Shown here: piece after piece, positions 1-12,339 of the stretch
How the letters are laid out: each line of letters begins with the position of its first letter
Numbering within the stretch: the stretch's first letter is position 1
Program-made: the position numbers and the translations under genes
NCBI GenBank assembly: GCA_032622095.1
Contig: CP136061.1
Span: 263,964,077 to 264,028,076 of the forward strand
DNA length: 64,000 bases
Reading direction: 5' to 3'
Source of the DNA: Siphonodentalium dalli
Lineage: Eukaryota > Mollusca > Scaphopoda > Gadilida > Siphonodentaliidae
Notes under the pieces: model-generated
Seen by the model: the letters and a program-made list of their open reading frames with translations, nothing else
Databases searched by the model: none
Told to the model about the DNA's origin: nothing

Positions 1-13
1 TTTATAATAAGTA

Positions 14-39
14 ATATATATATATATATATACGTGATA

Positions 40-79
<40 letters not shown>
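14..79. repeat. (TA)n microsatellite
   Basis: Two runs of alternating T and A separated by a short TACGTGATAT interruption. This is simple-sequence DNA with no coding content. Confidence 0.9.
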
Positions 80-80
<1 letters not shown>

Positions 81-274
81 CGTTACGAAAAGTAATCATT
101 ACGAAAGCAACTACGCAATGTTGCTCGGATATGCACGCACCGATATGCGGCTTATACGGACCCTGGCTCTTACGGACCCTGGCTCTTACGGACCCTGGCT
201 TTTACGGACCACCGGCTGATACGGACCCTGGCTTATACGGACCCCGGCTCATACGGACCTCAATTAAATTATGC

Positions 275-505
275 AATTTGCAAACTTATATTTATGAATT
301 TAATATATTATTATGATTGTCTTTTCACACATGTATCTGTATTAATTGAGAATTTATGTGATTTTTTTGGTGATTTTCAAACTTATATTTATGAATTTAA
401 CCGATTTTTTCGGTGATTTTCAAACTTATATTTATGAATTTAATATATAATTATGATTGTCTTTTCACACATATATCTGTATTAATTGAGAATTTATGTG
501 ATGTT
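275..505. repeat. Direct repeat inside the foldback-like element
   Basis: The phrase CAAACTTATATTTATGAATT occurs three times, followed twice by a shared block (ATTATGATTGTCTTTTCACAC ... AATTTATGTGAT) of about 80 bp. It is non-coding. Confidence 0.7.
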
Positions 506-544
506 CTGACTTGAAAAAGCATTCATTGAATCGTGTTAATTAAT

Positions 545-880
545 CTCTTCGCCGTTGTGTAAACACGCGTGTGTGATACCTTAATGTCGTTGTATAAACA
601 GACATGCGGTGATAAATGGTCAATGAATGGTAATCAGGATGAATACACTGAGTTTGATTTGTTACGAAAACATGTTAGTAAAAACACAACTTGTTTCAAC
701 TGATTCATTGTCCGTTATATAAACACTCGTGTGTGATCCCTTTATATTGTTTTATAAACAGACATGCGATGGTGCATGGTCAGTGAATGGTGATCAGGAT
801 GAATCCACTGAGTTTGATTTGCTATGAAAACATGTTAGTAAAAACACAACTGGTATATATTCAACTGATTTATTGTTGAC
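545..880. repeat. Two ~165-bp direct repeats
   Basis: Two successive copies share GTGTGTGATMCCTT, TATAAACAGACATGCG, AATGGTRATCAGGATGAAT and AAACATGTTAGTAAAAACAC. They differ by scattered substitutions. Non-coding interior of the foldback-like element. Confidence 0.75.
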
Positions 881-1338
881 TGGCATAATTGCACAATGTC
901 TAACTGTGCTGATACCATGTCACCGTGCATCGGAAGATGCGTAGACGACAGGCGAGAAAAACGAGGGAGACGACCGGTAAATTAATGACATTGTGCAGAG
1001 ACTACTCGTCGATGAGGATAACTGCCAGCAAACTACTGAAAGAAGCCGACAAGCTATACGCCCCAGTTTAAATAATGTTCGTCTGATGTAACTTTGTTCC
1101 ATTTTTGTTATCATCATATCATGTTATCTCTGTATGTATGTTGTCATTGTTTTAATTTATTTAAATAAACATAAAACATAAAAAATAAAATTGTATATTT
1201 TAATTGAGGTCCGTATGAGCCAGGGTCCGTATAAGCCGGGGTCCGTATAAGCCAGGGTCCGTATCAGCCGGAGGTCCGTATCAGCCAGGGTCCGTATGAG
1301 CCAGGGTCCGTAAGAGCCAGGGTCCGTATCAGCCGGCA

Positions 1339-2207
1339 TTCCACGCACCAACCCATTAGCATTCAGCGGGTCAAGCTATCTCTTTTCGATGTTGAGAAAT
1401 TCGGGAGTTGACGCAAAACGAAAACGCCATTATTTAGCTATAGAACAGCTGCAGACTGCACAAACATAAATGTCCCGAAACGGAGCGCCTTGACTTGATC
1501 AATGAAGAACTCCGTCGCGATGAACACACTACACTGTTCAAACTTCCCGTGACGTCGACGCTGCAATCCACGTTTACGCACCGGTCTCGGGGAAAATTGC
1601 AGCTGAGCTGCAACTGGCCCCTGCGTCAAAGCTTTCCGACCTATACACGCCCTCAGATGACGGGTGTAGTGGCTTATAAGCTGACCAAGTGAATATATAT
1701 GTATTATATAATATATTCTGCAAAATAATATGGAGAGCCTCGGCCGGCGAGGATATTGGGCCGTCCCTGGGCCCCCTGCCTATGTTCATACGGAACTGTT
1801 ACTTCGCTACAGGAATATAATTATATTTATATATGTAATTCTTGCAAAACATTTAAATTTTATGTAATTAGGTTATTGGTCGAATTGTTTGCGTTCAAAT
1901 TCTACGAGTATACCCGATGGTAGAGTCCGCTGACCTACCCTGCTGGGAGCTTTGTTTTGGGTGAATTGGGGTGTGAATGGACCTCCCTTCTGGGAACAGG
2001 GGTTGGGATTGTTTATGGTCTGAATTGAGCACTACATGCTTGATAAAAAAGACCTATTACCCTCCCTTGTCTATATAGTATGATTTATCGGTCAGTGTTA
2101 ATTAGCATGGGGATAAACATGCTGTCTGGTGTAATTTTGGGTCTTTATCGGTGGGTTTTCAGACGAAAAATATCCATTATACTGGCTCCTCGCATCACTG
2201 TTAAAAC
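1339..2207. other. No recognisable feature
   Basis: Unique-looking sequence between two foldback-like elements. Short open frames on both strands around 1438-1789 overlap each other and have no recognisable domain. I see no splice-supported exon. Confidence 0.5.
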
Positions 2208-4978
2208 TGCATTATCTCGAAATATAGGAAGAACGATCGTACTTATATCAGCGAATAGAAGAGAATATGGTGTGGTAAACAAACAACGCTTTAAGAGTAC
2301 ATTTATTTTTCTTTTAGAGTTATTGTTCTTAGGTAAAAAAAAAAGCGCGTGACCCCATCCCCTTTTTCAGTTCGGGTTTTTTTTGCCAGGGTAATTATTT
2401 TGTTAGCTCATAGACCCTCATTTTTCTTCTGTTTATCTAACCTCTCATATACCTCTCATGCACTCCCTCCAAATCCTATATTGCTTACATACCCTATCCT
2501 ATATCGCTCATTTGCTCTTTACCCATATCCTCCGTCGCCTATTCGATGATAAAACCTCTCCCCTCTCGCTCAGTTGCTCTTTTTTCCCTATCCCCACTCG
2601 CTCAGTTGCTCCTTTTCATCTCCTCTCTCACTCAGTTGCTCTTTTTCCCCTCACCTCTTTCGCTCAGTTGCTCTTTCCCCCTCTCCTCTCTCGCTCAGTT
2701 GCTCTTTGTCCCTCCCTTCTCTCGCTCAGTTGTTCTTTGTCTCTCTCATGTCTCGCTCAGTTGCTCTTTTTTTTTACATCTCCCTCTCGCTTAGTTGCTC
2801 TTTTGTACATATCCTCTTCCGATCAGTTGCTCTTTTTTACCTCTCCCATCTCGCTCAGTCGCTCTTTTTTCCTCTCCTCTCTCGCTCAGTTGCTCTTTTC
2901 CCATCACCTCTCTCGCTCAGTTTTTCTTTTTTCCTCTCCTCTCTCACTCAGTTGCTCTTTGTCCTTCCCATCTCTCGCTCAGTTGCTAAATTTTTCCTCT
3001 CCTCTCTCGCTCAGTTGCTCTTTTTTCTCTCTGCTCTCTCGCTCAGTTGCTCTTTTTCCCTCTCCTCTCTCTCTCAGTGGCTCCTTTTCCCCTCTCCTCT
3101 CTCACTTGGTTGTTCTTTGTCCCTCTCCCCTCTCGCTCTGTTGCTCTGTTTTGCTCTCATCTCTCGCTCAGGTGCTCTTTTCCCTTCACCTCTCTCGCTC
3201 AGTTGCTCGTTTTGTCCCTCCCCTCTATCGCTCAGTTGCTCATTTTCCCCCTCTCCTCTCTCTCTCAGTTGCTCTTGTTTCCCCTCCTCTCGCTCGGTTG
3301 TTCTTTGTCCCTCTCCCCTCTCGCTCAGTTGCTATTTTCCCCTCTCCTCTCTCGCTCAGTTGCTCTTTGTCACTCTCCCCTCTCGCTCAGTTGCTCTTTG
3401 TCCCTCTCCTCTCTCGCTCAGTTGTTCTGTTTTCCTCTCCTCTCTCGCTCAGTTGCTCTTTTTCCTTCACCTCTCTCGCTTAATTGCTCTTTTGTACATA
3501 TCCTCTTCCGATCAGTTGCTCTTTTTTACCTCTCCCATCTCGCTCAGTCGCTCTTTTTTCCTCTCCTCTCTCGCTCAGTTGCTCTTTTCCCATCGCCTCT
3601 CTCGCTCAGTTGCTCTTTTTTCCTCTCCTCTCTCACTCAGTTGCTCTTTGTCCCTCCCATCTCTCGCTCAGTTGCTCATTTTTTCCTCTCCTCTCTCGCT
3701 CAGTTGCTCTTTTTTCTCTCTGCTCTCTCGCTCAGTTGCTCTTTTTCCCTCTCCTCTCTCTCTCAGTGGCTCCTTTATCCCTCTCCTCTCTCACTTGGTT
3801 GTTCTTTGTCCCTCTCCCCTCTCGCTCGGTTGCTCTGTTTTGCACTCATCTCTCGCTCAGGTGCTCTTTTCCCTTCACCTCTCTTGCTCAGTGGCTCGTT
3901 TTGTCCTCTCCCCTCTATCGCTCAGTTGCTCATTTTCCCCCTCTCCTCTCTCGCTCAGTTGCACTTTTTCCCCCCTCCTCTCTCGCTCGGTTGTTCTTTG
4001 TCCCTCTCCCCTCTCGCTCAGTTGCTATTTTCCCCTCTCCTCTCTCGCTCAGTTGTTCTGTTTTCCTCTCCTCTCTCGCTCAGGTGCTCTTTTTCATTCA
4101 CCTCTCTCGCTCAGTTGCTCATTTCCCCCCTCTCCTCTCTCGCTCAGTTGCACTCCCCCCCCCCCTCCTCTCTCGCTCTGTTGTTCTTTGTCCCTCTCCT
4201 CTCTCGCTCAGTTGCTCTTTGTCCCTCTCCCCTCTCGCTCAGTTGCTCTTTGTCCCTCTCCTCTCTCAGTTGTTCTGTTTTCCTCTCCTCTCTCGCTCAG
4301 GTGCTCTTTTTCCTTCACCTCTCTCGCTCAGTTGCTCTTTGTCCTTCACATCTCTCGCTCAGTTGCTCTTTTTGTCCTCTCCTCTCTCGCTCAGTTGTTC
4401 TTTGTCCCTATCCCCTCTCGCTCAGTTGCTCTTTTTCCCCCTCTCCTCTCTCGTTCAGTTGTTCTTTTTCCCTCTCATCTCTCGCTCAGTTGTTCTTTGA
4501 CCCTCTCCCCTCTCGCTCAGTTGTTCTTTTTCCCTCTCCTCTCTCGCTCAGCTGTTCTTTGTCCCTCTCACCTCTCGCTCAGTTGTTCTTTTTTCCTCTC
4601 CTCTCTCGCTCAGTTGTTCTTCTTCCCTCTCCCCTCTCGGTCAGTTGTTATTTTTTCCCTCTGATCTCTCCCTCAGTTGCCCTTTTTTCCCTCTCATCTC
4701 TCGCTCAGTTGTTCATTTTTCCCCCCTCCTCTCTCGCTCAGTTACTCTTTATCCCTCTTCGAATGACCTTTTCTCTTTTCTACGCACGATCCCCCTACAA
4801 AAAAAAACCCGAACCGAAAAAGGGGATAGGCCGTGCGTGCCTTTTTTTTTACATAAGAACAATAACTCTAAAAGAAAATAAACGTTCTCTTAAAGCGGCG
4901 TTTGTATACCACACCATATTCTCTCTGCTTTTCGCTGATATAAGGGCGATCATTTTTCCTATATTTTGAGATAATGCA
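2208..4978. mobile_element. Long-TIR element with a minisatellite core
   Basis: About 188 bp at 2208-2395 reappears as the reverse complement at about 4792-4978. The arms start with TGCATTATCTCRAAATATAGG-like sequence, pass through a shared tract around AGAATATGGTGTGGT and end in CCCCTTTTTC-GTTCGGG. Between them lies an almost pure CT-rich minisatellite. No transposase is visible, so the element is non-autonomous. The structure resembles foldback or other long-TIR elements; the superfamily is unknown. I could not identify a convincing target-site duplication. Confidence 0.65.
2555..4755 (+). repeat. 2.2 kb CT-rich minisatellite, ~30-33 bp unit
   Basis: Around 65-70 copies of a unit like CTCTCGCTCAGTTGCTCT plus a variable CT-rich spacer. 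The plus strand is nearly all pyrimidine. Because stop codons need purines, all three plus frames stay open for hundreds of codons (up to about 696), giving Ser/Leu-rich translations with no domain; these are not genes. A higher-order repeat is present: the block starting TTTTGTACATATCC at about 2801 recurs at 3490, and similarity continues for roughly 650 bp at an offset of about 689 bp. Confidence 0.92.
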
Positions 4979-6248
4979 CGGGTGCCATTTATGCGGACAT
5001 ATCTTATCGGCGAACTACAATCTACAAAGACATAAGAATAGTAAACATGGAGTTATGTCAAGAACGAAGAACGATATATTCGGGCGATAAGAAGACGCTG
5101 CGTATGACCGAGAAACGGTTCTAGATTCGGACGAAGATGAACTGGAAATTGGACAATAATTATTCAAAATGTTATTCTCGTCTTCGTTATATATTAATAT
5201 TTGGATGGGAGAGAAGATGGATGAGAAAGAGAAACGATACGTATTGATAAAATGTACATCAAGAGCCCTAACATTTTAGGTTTAAATATTTTTCTGTGTC
5301 CTTTTACCTTTCACCCACTGCGCGTGTCTTGTGTTTCTTTAAAATTCATTCATAATGAGTGCAGTGTCCCTTTAGAGTGAATTGTGTTCCTGTAATATTC
5401 ACACACCAATATTGCATCACACCCCTTTATCTTCCACATACCTAGATTGCCTCTTTCCCCTTTAACATTTACGCGCCGAGAACGCCTCATGTCACTTTAA
5501 TATTCCCCACCGTGAGTGCAGTGTCCCCCCTAAATGATGTCATAGCGTGACTGTACTGTAACAGGTTATAGCGCATAAACAAACAGGGGATATATTTTAA
5601 TTAGTTATTAATGTGGATCCAACGAGATGGTTTACCATTCTGACCTGATTAGTATGCATCTGTGAAAATGCATCGGTATAACCTGCAAGATTGGAGTCGA
5701 ATGTTTTGAGCTACTTGTGTAATGGATCTATCAGTCTGCCTATGGCGTAAGATGGTAACACGTCTGGTGTTCTGTCCACAATCGGGGATTACACACAGAT
5801 TGGCAGAAGCCAGACTCGTGGCAGTTAATGATTTAAACGTATGTAATTACATTATTTGAACATTCGATGTTGCATGTTTTCCCTAGTCATGTTGATTGAT
5901 TCCTGATAGTTCGATTGCAGGTATCCACCAATATTTAAAGGGATTGTGTTTGATGTTCTCGAACATTCGAGAAATAAATGCATTGGCTGTTATGCATGGT
6001 CATGGTGTGTAAGCATCTGTTTGTCTTATCTTGTTGGCTGCTTAGAGGTAGATGTGTTTCACCGCTAACTCCCACGTGTCGAGAATATTCCAGAAATTGG
6101 AGAGATGCTCTACTATTAGCTTTTGTGAGAGAAAGCACACTTATACCTCGCAGAATGTAGAAGTTAATGTCTTTACGGCCTCGTGCCGAGAACAATCCAT
6201 GATACACTGTTATTAGCTTTGGTGAGAGAAAGCATTAATAGTTTAAAT
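4979..6248. other. No recognisable feature
   Basis: AT-rich unique-looking DNA. Short open frames on both strands around 5935-6207 overlap each other and have no known domain. No RNA gene or repeat structure was recognised. Confidence 0.5.
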
Positions 6249-6378
6249 ACAGGTATAAATCTTAAAGGGGTCATATACGATACAGGTATCAATCTTAAAG
6301 GGACCATATACAATGTCAGTCAATTTTAAAGGGGTCATATACGATGCCAGTCAATTTTAAAGGGATTTTCGATACGAG
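6249..6378. repeat. Short tandem repeat, ~36-bp unit
   Basis: Three to four imperfect copies of a unit containing TTAAAGGGGTCATATACGAT followed by ACAGGTATCAATC or GCCAGTCAATT. Non-coding. Confidence 0.75.
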
Positions 6379-7564
6379 CCAGGTAGAATGTTTGAGAATG
6401 TAGAAATTGCGTGGGTTGAAAAAAGGAGGAGATTATTGAATTAAATAAAAGACCTATCAAATACAAATCAGAAAAAAGGAGTAGCAATATATAATAATTA
6501 GACCTATAAAATTAATACAAATTACAAAAAGGAGGAGTTTATAAGAAAAGAGGGCTTTATAAGACTATGGGGCCATAGACATACGCGCATACATCACGGG
6601 AAAACATAACCCACATATGCATGCATGCTGCTTACGTGGCCATCATGTTCGGTTCTGCATGCAGTAGACAAGGCCCTACCTCTTTGGAACAAGTATGCGC
6701 TAATATTTGGGAATCATGATTGTGGCAAATAGTATTGGCTACATCGTGCGCGTGTAATGAGTCTTGCATCGAAAACGCACAATCGAAGAGTTGTTTCGGC
6801 GTTCCTCTGAACATAACTTAAAATTTTACAATTTTCGGCGGCCAATTTGGTAGCCCTCTTCAAATGTCGAATCGATCTCGGCTACACACACCTTCCAAAA
6901 CATGCTGGTGGCAATAAGTGATGTTTATCGGTGCCGAATTCGCGATTGTCGTATCGCTTTTATGAATAACTACGTATTTGTTATTTTCATTACTATCGGC
7001 GGCAATGTTGGACGCCAAATTGTATATCGGATTTTCATATATGCGGATTTTATTGGATTTTGGATATGTTATACAAGAGATTCTACCGCGTCGAATGAAA
7101 CCAAAATCGCTGCTCTACCAATTTATTCTGGGTCTATACCGACGACGACGACCATACTAGTGGGCAGATTATGACAATATACCCTGGGCTTGTTATGTAT
7201 TATTATCCCCGATATATGTTTCAGCCTGCTCTTAATCTGTTAGCCGACATCATAATTTATCAAACAGCTGAGAATAAATCATTTACTTTTATAGTGTCCT
7301 AGATGTGAACATGTTCGGGCCAATAACATGATTACTGTCTACAGTACGAATGTGTCATTTTAATCTACTGGAATTCAAACAAGTGATGTCCAAGTTTATT
7401 TGTCCAAGACAATATTTAAAATAAAATAGTATGATCTGGCTGTCTATCTTGTATCTTGAAAAATTAAAAATGCACTATTCAATTTACATTAAACGACAAA
7501 AACACTTTCCAAATTTTCCAAATGGAATGTATATGTAGGAATATATTCAACCATTGGGCTAAGA
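6379..7564. other. No recognisable feature
   Basis: Unique-looking AT-rich DNA. Overlapping short plus-strand frames near 6902-7174 show no domain or signal that I recognise. Confidence 0.5.
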
Positions 7565-7799
7565 AAAATACGGACTAAGATAACGTATATATTTTGCACT
7601 ATTAATACGGACTAAGATAAATTATATAGTTCGCAATATTAATACGGACTAAGACAACATATATATTTCAAACTATTAATACGGACTGAGATCACATATA
7701 TTTCGCACTATTAATACGGACTAAGATAAGATATATATTGCACACTATTAATACGGACTAAGATAAAATATATATCTTCTAATATTAATACGGACTAAG

Positions 7800-7833
<34 letters not shown>

Positions 7834-7890
7834 ACAATTAATATGGACTAAGTTCACATATATTTCGCTCTATTAATACGGATTGGAAAT
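7565..7890. repeat. Tandem repeat, ~38-bp unit
   Basis: About nine imperfect copies of a unit built on ATTAATACGGACTAAGATAA followed by an AT-rich stretch ending in TTTCGCACT or a variant. One unit carries an expanded (AT)n tract near 7802-7830. Confidence 0.85.
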
Positions 7891-8732
7891 AATATGAATG
7901 ACAACGCTTATTCACCGTGAGACAAACGCAATTAAATATGAACAAGTTCAACCTATTTTGGTCTAAACATTCTAACCGGTGTTGCAAAAGATTTCCAAAT
8001 GTCGGATAAATCAATTTTTTTTTTAATTATGGGTGTCGCCAACACAAAAAATTGCCCCACCTCAAATAATACACAATACCATGTATTATCGTTGTGATGT
8101 TAGTTTATTCTACCTGACCACACACGGCTTCATGTTGAGTCACATAGTTGTCATTGTGATTCGTTGGTTTATATATTGTTTTATTATTTTTGTATCGAGG
8201 AAATACATATAACAAGATGAGAGAGACAGACGTAAAGCAAAACCATTATAGTATCGATACGTTGATACTATACTATAAATTGTTGCATTCACTTTTGCAC
8301 GCTCCCAAGTGTATTTCACTGAAGTTTCACTTTCACTTGGGTCACTCCCACTCGCGACATTAAGAAAATCACACATGAATCACATAATTGATGTGGTGTA
8401 GTTATTTTGAAGAGATATATAGATTGTTGGCAGTTAACTTTGGCACAAATAAATTCATGCTCCGCTTTTTGATGATCGAGTTAAGAACGATTAATGTACA
8501 TTTTCGAGATTGTGTTATCCGGGGTATATATACATGAATATAGTTAGTTGTGTTGGGGGAAATATGCCAGTCGATCCGTGTTCTCATTATGGACATGTTA
8601 AAAGAGTAGCCATCGCTTTTAAACTCTTGATACCATATGTTGCATATTGATGTGTTCTTATCGCATTCATATTTGAATTTCAATTCAGCGAGAATATTGA
8701 AAGTTAGATCGGGTCATATTTAGTCCTATATA
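7891..8732. other. No recognisable feature
   Basis: AT-rich DNA with short antisense frames (8140-8376, 8402-8683) lacking any recognisable domain. Confidence 0.45.
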
Positions 8733-9150
8733 CTAGCAGGGTTACCCGGTGTTGCATAGGTTAACATGGTGTGATACCTTCTGTTGTGGACATATGGTGG
8801 GAATGGAAAATATTCTTGCTCAAAAGGTATATGTATTCCATAAATTGTATATCCAAATGGCATCGCAAAACGTCATTCTTACATGGATTATAAGTACAAC
8901 TGTGTATACTTCAGGCTTATCATTTTTTTAAATTGTACAGTCGTCGTGGTTGGAATTGACGTTTGTTTGTTTGTTATTGGGATCAAAATATGAACATCAT
9001 ACATGAAAACACATTAGTTCACATAGAGATGTATAAATACACAATGTGGGTTAGACTAAGATTTGATGAAACATGGTTATCATATCTCCATGAAGATACC
9101 GATGTTTTAAAGAAAATCCATGTTGCCGAAAGGATGAGACTTTAATATCG
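8733..9150 (+). repeat. Dispersed repeat, CTAGCAGGGTTACCCGG family
   Basis: Begins ACTAGCAGGGTTACCCGG and shares several blocks in the same order with 25556-26000: CATAAATTGTATATYCAAAT, ATGAACATCATA, ACACATTAGTTC and CATATCTCCATGAAGATAC. It has no intact ORF. It is probably a SINE-like or LINE-derived non-autonomous repeat; the family is not identified. Confidence 0.65.
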
Positions 9151-9734
9151 ATTACATTTTTTTCAGCGGCATATTTTCATTTTCATTTTCCGATAGTCAA
9201 AGTTGACCAAAGGAGCAATTATAAGAACTAATTAATACTATTTGTGTAAATATTGATAGCAGCCAATATGCAACAATAAATATCAATAATTAATCAATAA
9301 TTAATCAATAACGATCATTTTATGTAATAATAAACTCTTCAAACGGTGTTTGTGTCAACAAATGCGTTTTGTTTTGTGTTACGTCATTCGTCGTATTTGA
9401 CCCGGAACTCGGCTGACGGTTAGGCTATTCAGCCTATTGCGTCGAATTACGAAATCGCGTTTTGAATGTCTCTCTTTTCCCGCACGATAAAAAGAGGTCT
9501 TCGCACGAACCAAAAATGATAAAACTTCCCAATTATAAGTAAAAATACCCAAATGAAGGAGTATATGTAGGTCCCGAATGAGTCAATAGACTCTTTGATG
9601 TAGAGTTCTGATGGAGAAAATGTAGGTCGATCTATTTTTGTCATAACTCTGACGTATTTTGACCTGGGAGAAATGAAACGGAGTAGGGTGACACCAACCT
9701 ACGAATCTGTCTGATCGCCACACTGTTGCGCGAG
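9151..9734. other. No recognisable feature
   Basis: AT-rich DNA including a small AATTAATCAATA direct repeat near 9285-9312. No coding exon was recognised. Confidence 0.45.
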
Positions 9735-10607
9735 CGCACGTAACAAGATGAGACAGACACCAGAATGATCCTTCACTGTCAGCACGCAGCTAATGATGTC
9801 GATGCAGTCGTCATTGTCTCTGAAGACACGGATGTCTTGATTCTGGCATTGCATTTCAGCCTACAGATCGGCAGTGCATATATTCAGTGTGGAGGTAACG
9901 CACGACTACGCAACCTAGATGTGAGACGAATGCATTTTCATCTTGGATCAGACATAACAAATGCTCTAATTGGATTACATGCTTTCACAGGGTGTGACAG
10001 TGTCAGTGCATTTCTCGGTCAGGGGAAGACAAAAGCTCTGAAGGTGATAATGCAGAATGACTCCTTGTGTGAAAGTCTGTCACGGCTAGGTGAATCCTGA
10101 GATCTTTCAGCCGACTTGTTCTCCGCAATTCAAGAGCTGACGTGTAAGCTGTATTGCCTGTCAACAACAACAACTGATCTGAATGCAATTCGATTCAACA
10201 TATTCAGAGCAAAGGCGGGTCGGGTTGAGTCAAGCCAGCTTCCACCATGTGCAGATTGTCTTCTACAACATACCCTGCGGGCCAATTACCAAGCTGCTAT
10301 TTGGCGGAGAAGTTTGGAAGCAAAACCAATTGTTCCAGACCCCAACGAGCATGGCTGGACAACGAAGAATGGCGATATAGCTATACAATGGTTGACTTGT
10401 CCACCTGCACCCGAAGCTGTTCTGGAGTTTCTTGCATGTAAATGCTCGAAAAAGTGCAGTTCTCCAACATGTCCCTGTGTCGCCAATGGTTTGAAATGCT
10501 CCAACATATGCCGAAAACAGGACTGTAACAACCAACTTAATGAAGAGGTTGAAATCTATTCAGAACTTGCCGATGCTTCAGATGAAGATGCCTGCATAAA
10601 GAATTGA
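9735..10607 (+). pseudogene. FEN/XPG-like nuclease + CXC domain ORF, one stop
   Basis: One reading frame, broken by a single TGA at 10098-10100, encodes two conserved parts. The first (from Met at 9765) has VVIVSEDTDVLIL at residues 15-27, like the acidic XPG-I motif, and HAFTGCD...GQGK at 72-88, like the helix-hairpin-helix of FEN/XPG nucleases. After the stop, the same frame reads SSQLPPCADC, then a Cys-rich segment (CKC...CPC...CS..C....C) like a tesmin/TSO1 CXC domain. The conserved frame runs upstream of 9765 to a TAA at about 9735, so the N-terminus is missing or on another exon. From memory this resembles large uncharacterised ORFs common in invertebrate genomes and probably spread by mobile elements; catalytic activity is inferred, not shown. 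A related remnant lies at 62539-62950. Confidence 0.6.
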
Positions 10608-12339
10608 CTATAGACTGTTATGTTCAACCATATTCCGTTCACGTTTCATACCGATAGTCTCGTTTGAAATTACAGTGACGTACAATCTGTCAAACACGCT
10701 GCTAAACATACTGACTACTAAATTCATCTTATAACTTTAGTGATCGTGAAACTATATACCTTATCAGATGTTAATCGAATGCAGAATTACTTATAACTTC
10801 ACAATTTCAATATAATATATATAATATTTTCCAAACAGAAACAATTGCTTGTAGATTTTCTCTACAAATTTTACATAATTACTTGGAATATTCGATACAC
10901 ACACGTGTGATATCTCGTTTAAGTACGCTACTCTTAAGCATACAGCATTATTATTGGGAATTTTTAAATGTTTGGTTCTGTTGTAAGAACCATTACTTGA
11001 AGTATAATCATGTATGAAGAGTACGCATTGTATCAAACATAGATTCCACATTTGTAAACGGACCAAGTTTTCTCGGTCCTCAACAGCATAGGATATCGAT
11101 TGGGTTGATGCTGTTTTTGGTTCCATCCTGTTAAACTGCTCTGATAGGTTGCCATGGAAACAGAAGCCAGTGGATATATCGTTTGATCGATTACATTGAC
11201 CAATAGATAAATTGATAAATTAGTCATGCGTCAACCTTAAGTTGATTTCAATTCCATACCCTTGATTGTGAAATGATACTTATCATATTACATGCGAAAA
11301 AAGATGGATTTCCATTTCGTTACTATAGCAACACAGAGAAATGACCATTTGATCACAGGATATGTTCACTAAATGCTGCATAAAACGATCTTGATAAGCT
11401 TGGATTACCGTGAAGCTAAAATATCTCTTCACATTAAGTTATAATATAAAAAAACTACCACAGAGAGTAAGTAACCTACTAAATAAAATGCACAAAAGCA
11501 CTATATCTAGTGAAATAACTGATTTTGACCCATTTTGGAAAATGGTCACTAAGTTCAAAGGCCTATATCTCATGACGGGTTCATCCATTTCAGTACTAAT
11601 TCAGTTCTCTGTGTAGCCTATCTGTTGGATATTATTGCTGATCAAAGATAACGTATTCAAATCTGATATATATGCTTAGTGGATAGAATATGTATGACCA
11701 TATATGGAAAAAGCTAATAGTTTGGTCAATGATATTGACCTTTGCATATGACCTTGACCTATAGTGCTGAAATCCCCAATGCCAAACGAAAGCCCACCGA
11801 GGGTGTTACCCCATGTCAACGCAAATATAGACTTACTGCATTAAACTTTCTTGTTATAAACCATTATATGCATATTTTTTATACCAGCCAAAAACAGGTT
11901 CCGTTGCCATGGAAACACAAATTTTGCACACTAAGCTACACTGCCCCAATGCGCCCCAGCACTGACATAAACTTCAGATTATAAGCTTTCAGAAAAATGT
12001 TAATAGAATTTGCCCACTAAAATGGTACAATTTTCAGTCCTGGCTCATGGACTACATGGGTATATGCGAAAAATACACAACGAAAACACACTCCACAGTT
12101 TGGATCGATAAGTCTTGCCCTGTTTATTTTGATGTTGATTTTTTTGACAATCGGTCTTCCGTATCATTTCTACAACACAATTATCGTCTTACTTGCAGCA
12201 CGACTTTATCGTGTGATCGTCACGGAAGCGTTTTAATTCAGAGTATGGTCAATACATTGCCGCCGGTGAAGTGTATTATCGGATAAGAAAAAAATAAGCC
12301 AATGCCGAGGGCAGAAACTAAAGTTGCGAGAGGCACCCC
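10608..12339. other. No recognisable feature
   Basis: Unique-looking AT-rich DNA. Small open frames on both strands have no known domain. No repeat family from elsewhere in the window was recognised. Confidence 0.45.

Larger units (their letters stand above)
148..1338. mobile_element. Foldback-like element with 16-bp tandem-repeat ends
   Basis: The left end (about 148-270) is a run of seven 16-17 bp units of the form TACGGACCCTGGCTYW. The right end (about 1196-1338) is the same array in reverse complement. The match continues a little inward on both sides (CCTCAATTAAA...). Inverted ends made of tandem short units are the hallmark of foldback (FB/TU-type) elements. The inside holds two layers of direct repeats (about 275-505 and 545-880) and no protein I recognise. 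No target-site duplication could be fixed because the outer edges fade. Confidence 0.6.

Noticed and set aside
2458-4969. Very long open frames (341, 696, 640 and 338 codons) on the plus strand
   Set aside because: They lie in all three frames of a pyrimidine-only minisatellite, where stop codons hardly occur. The translations are Ser/Leu repeats with no domain.
9447-9644. Minus-strand 65-codon frame and similar small frames across the unassigned stretches
   Set aside because: No domain, no splice support and no preserved repeat-family coding frame; open frames of this length are expected by chance in 64 kb.
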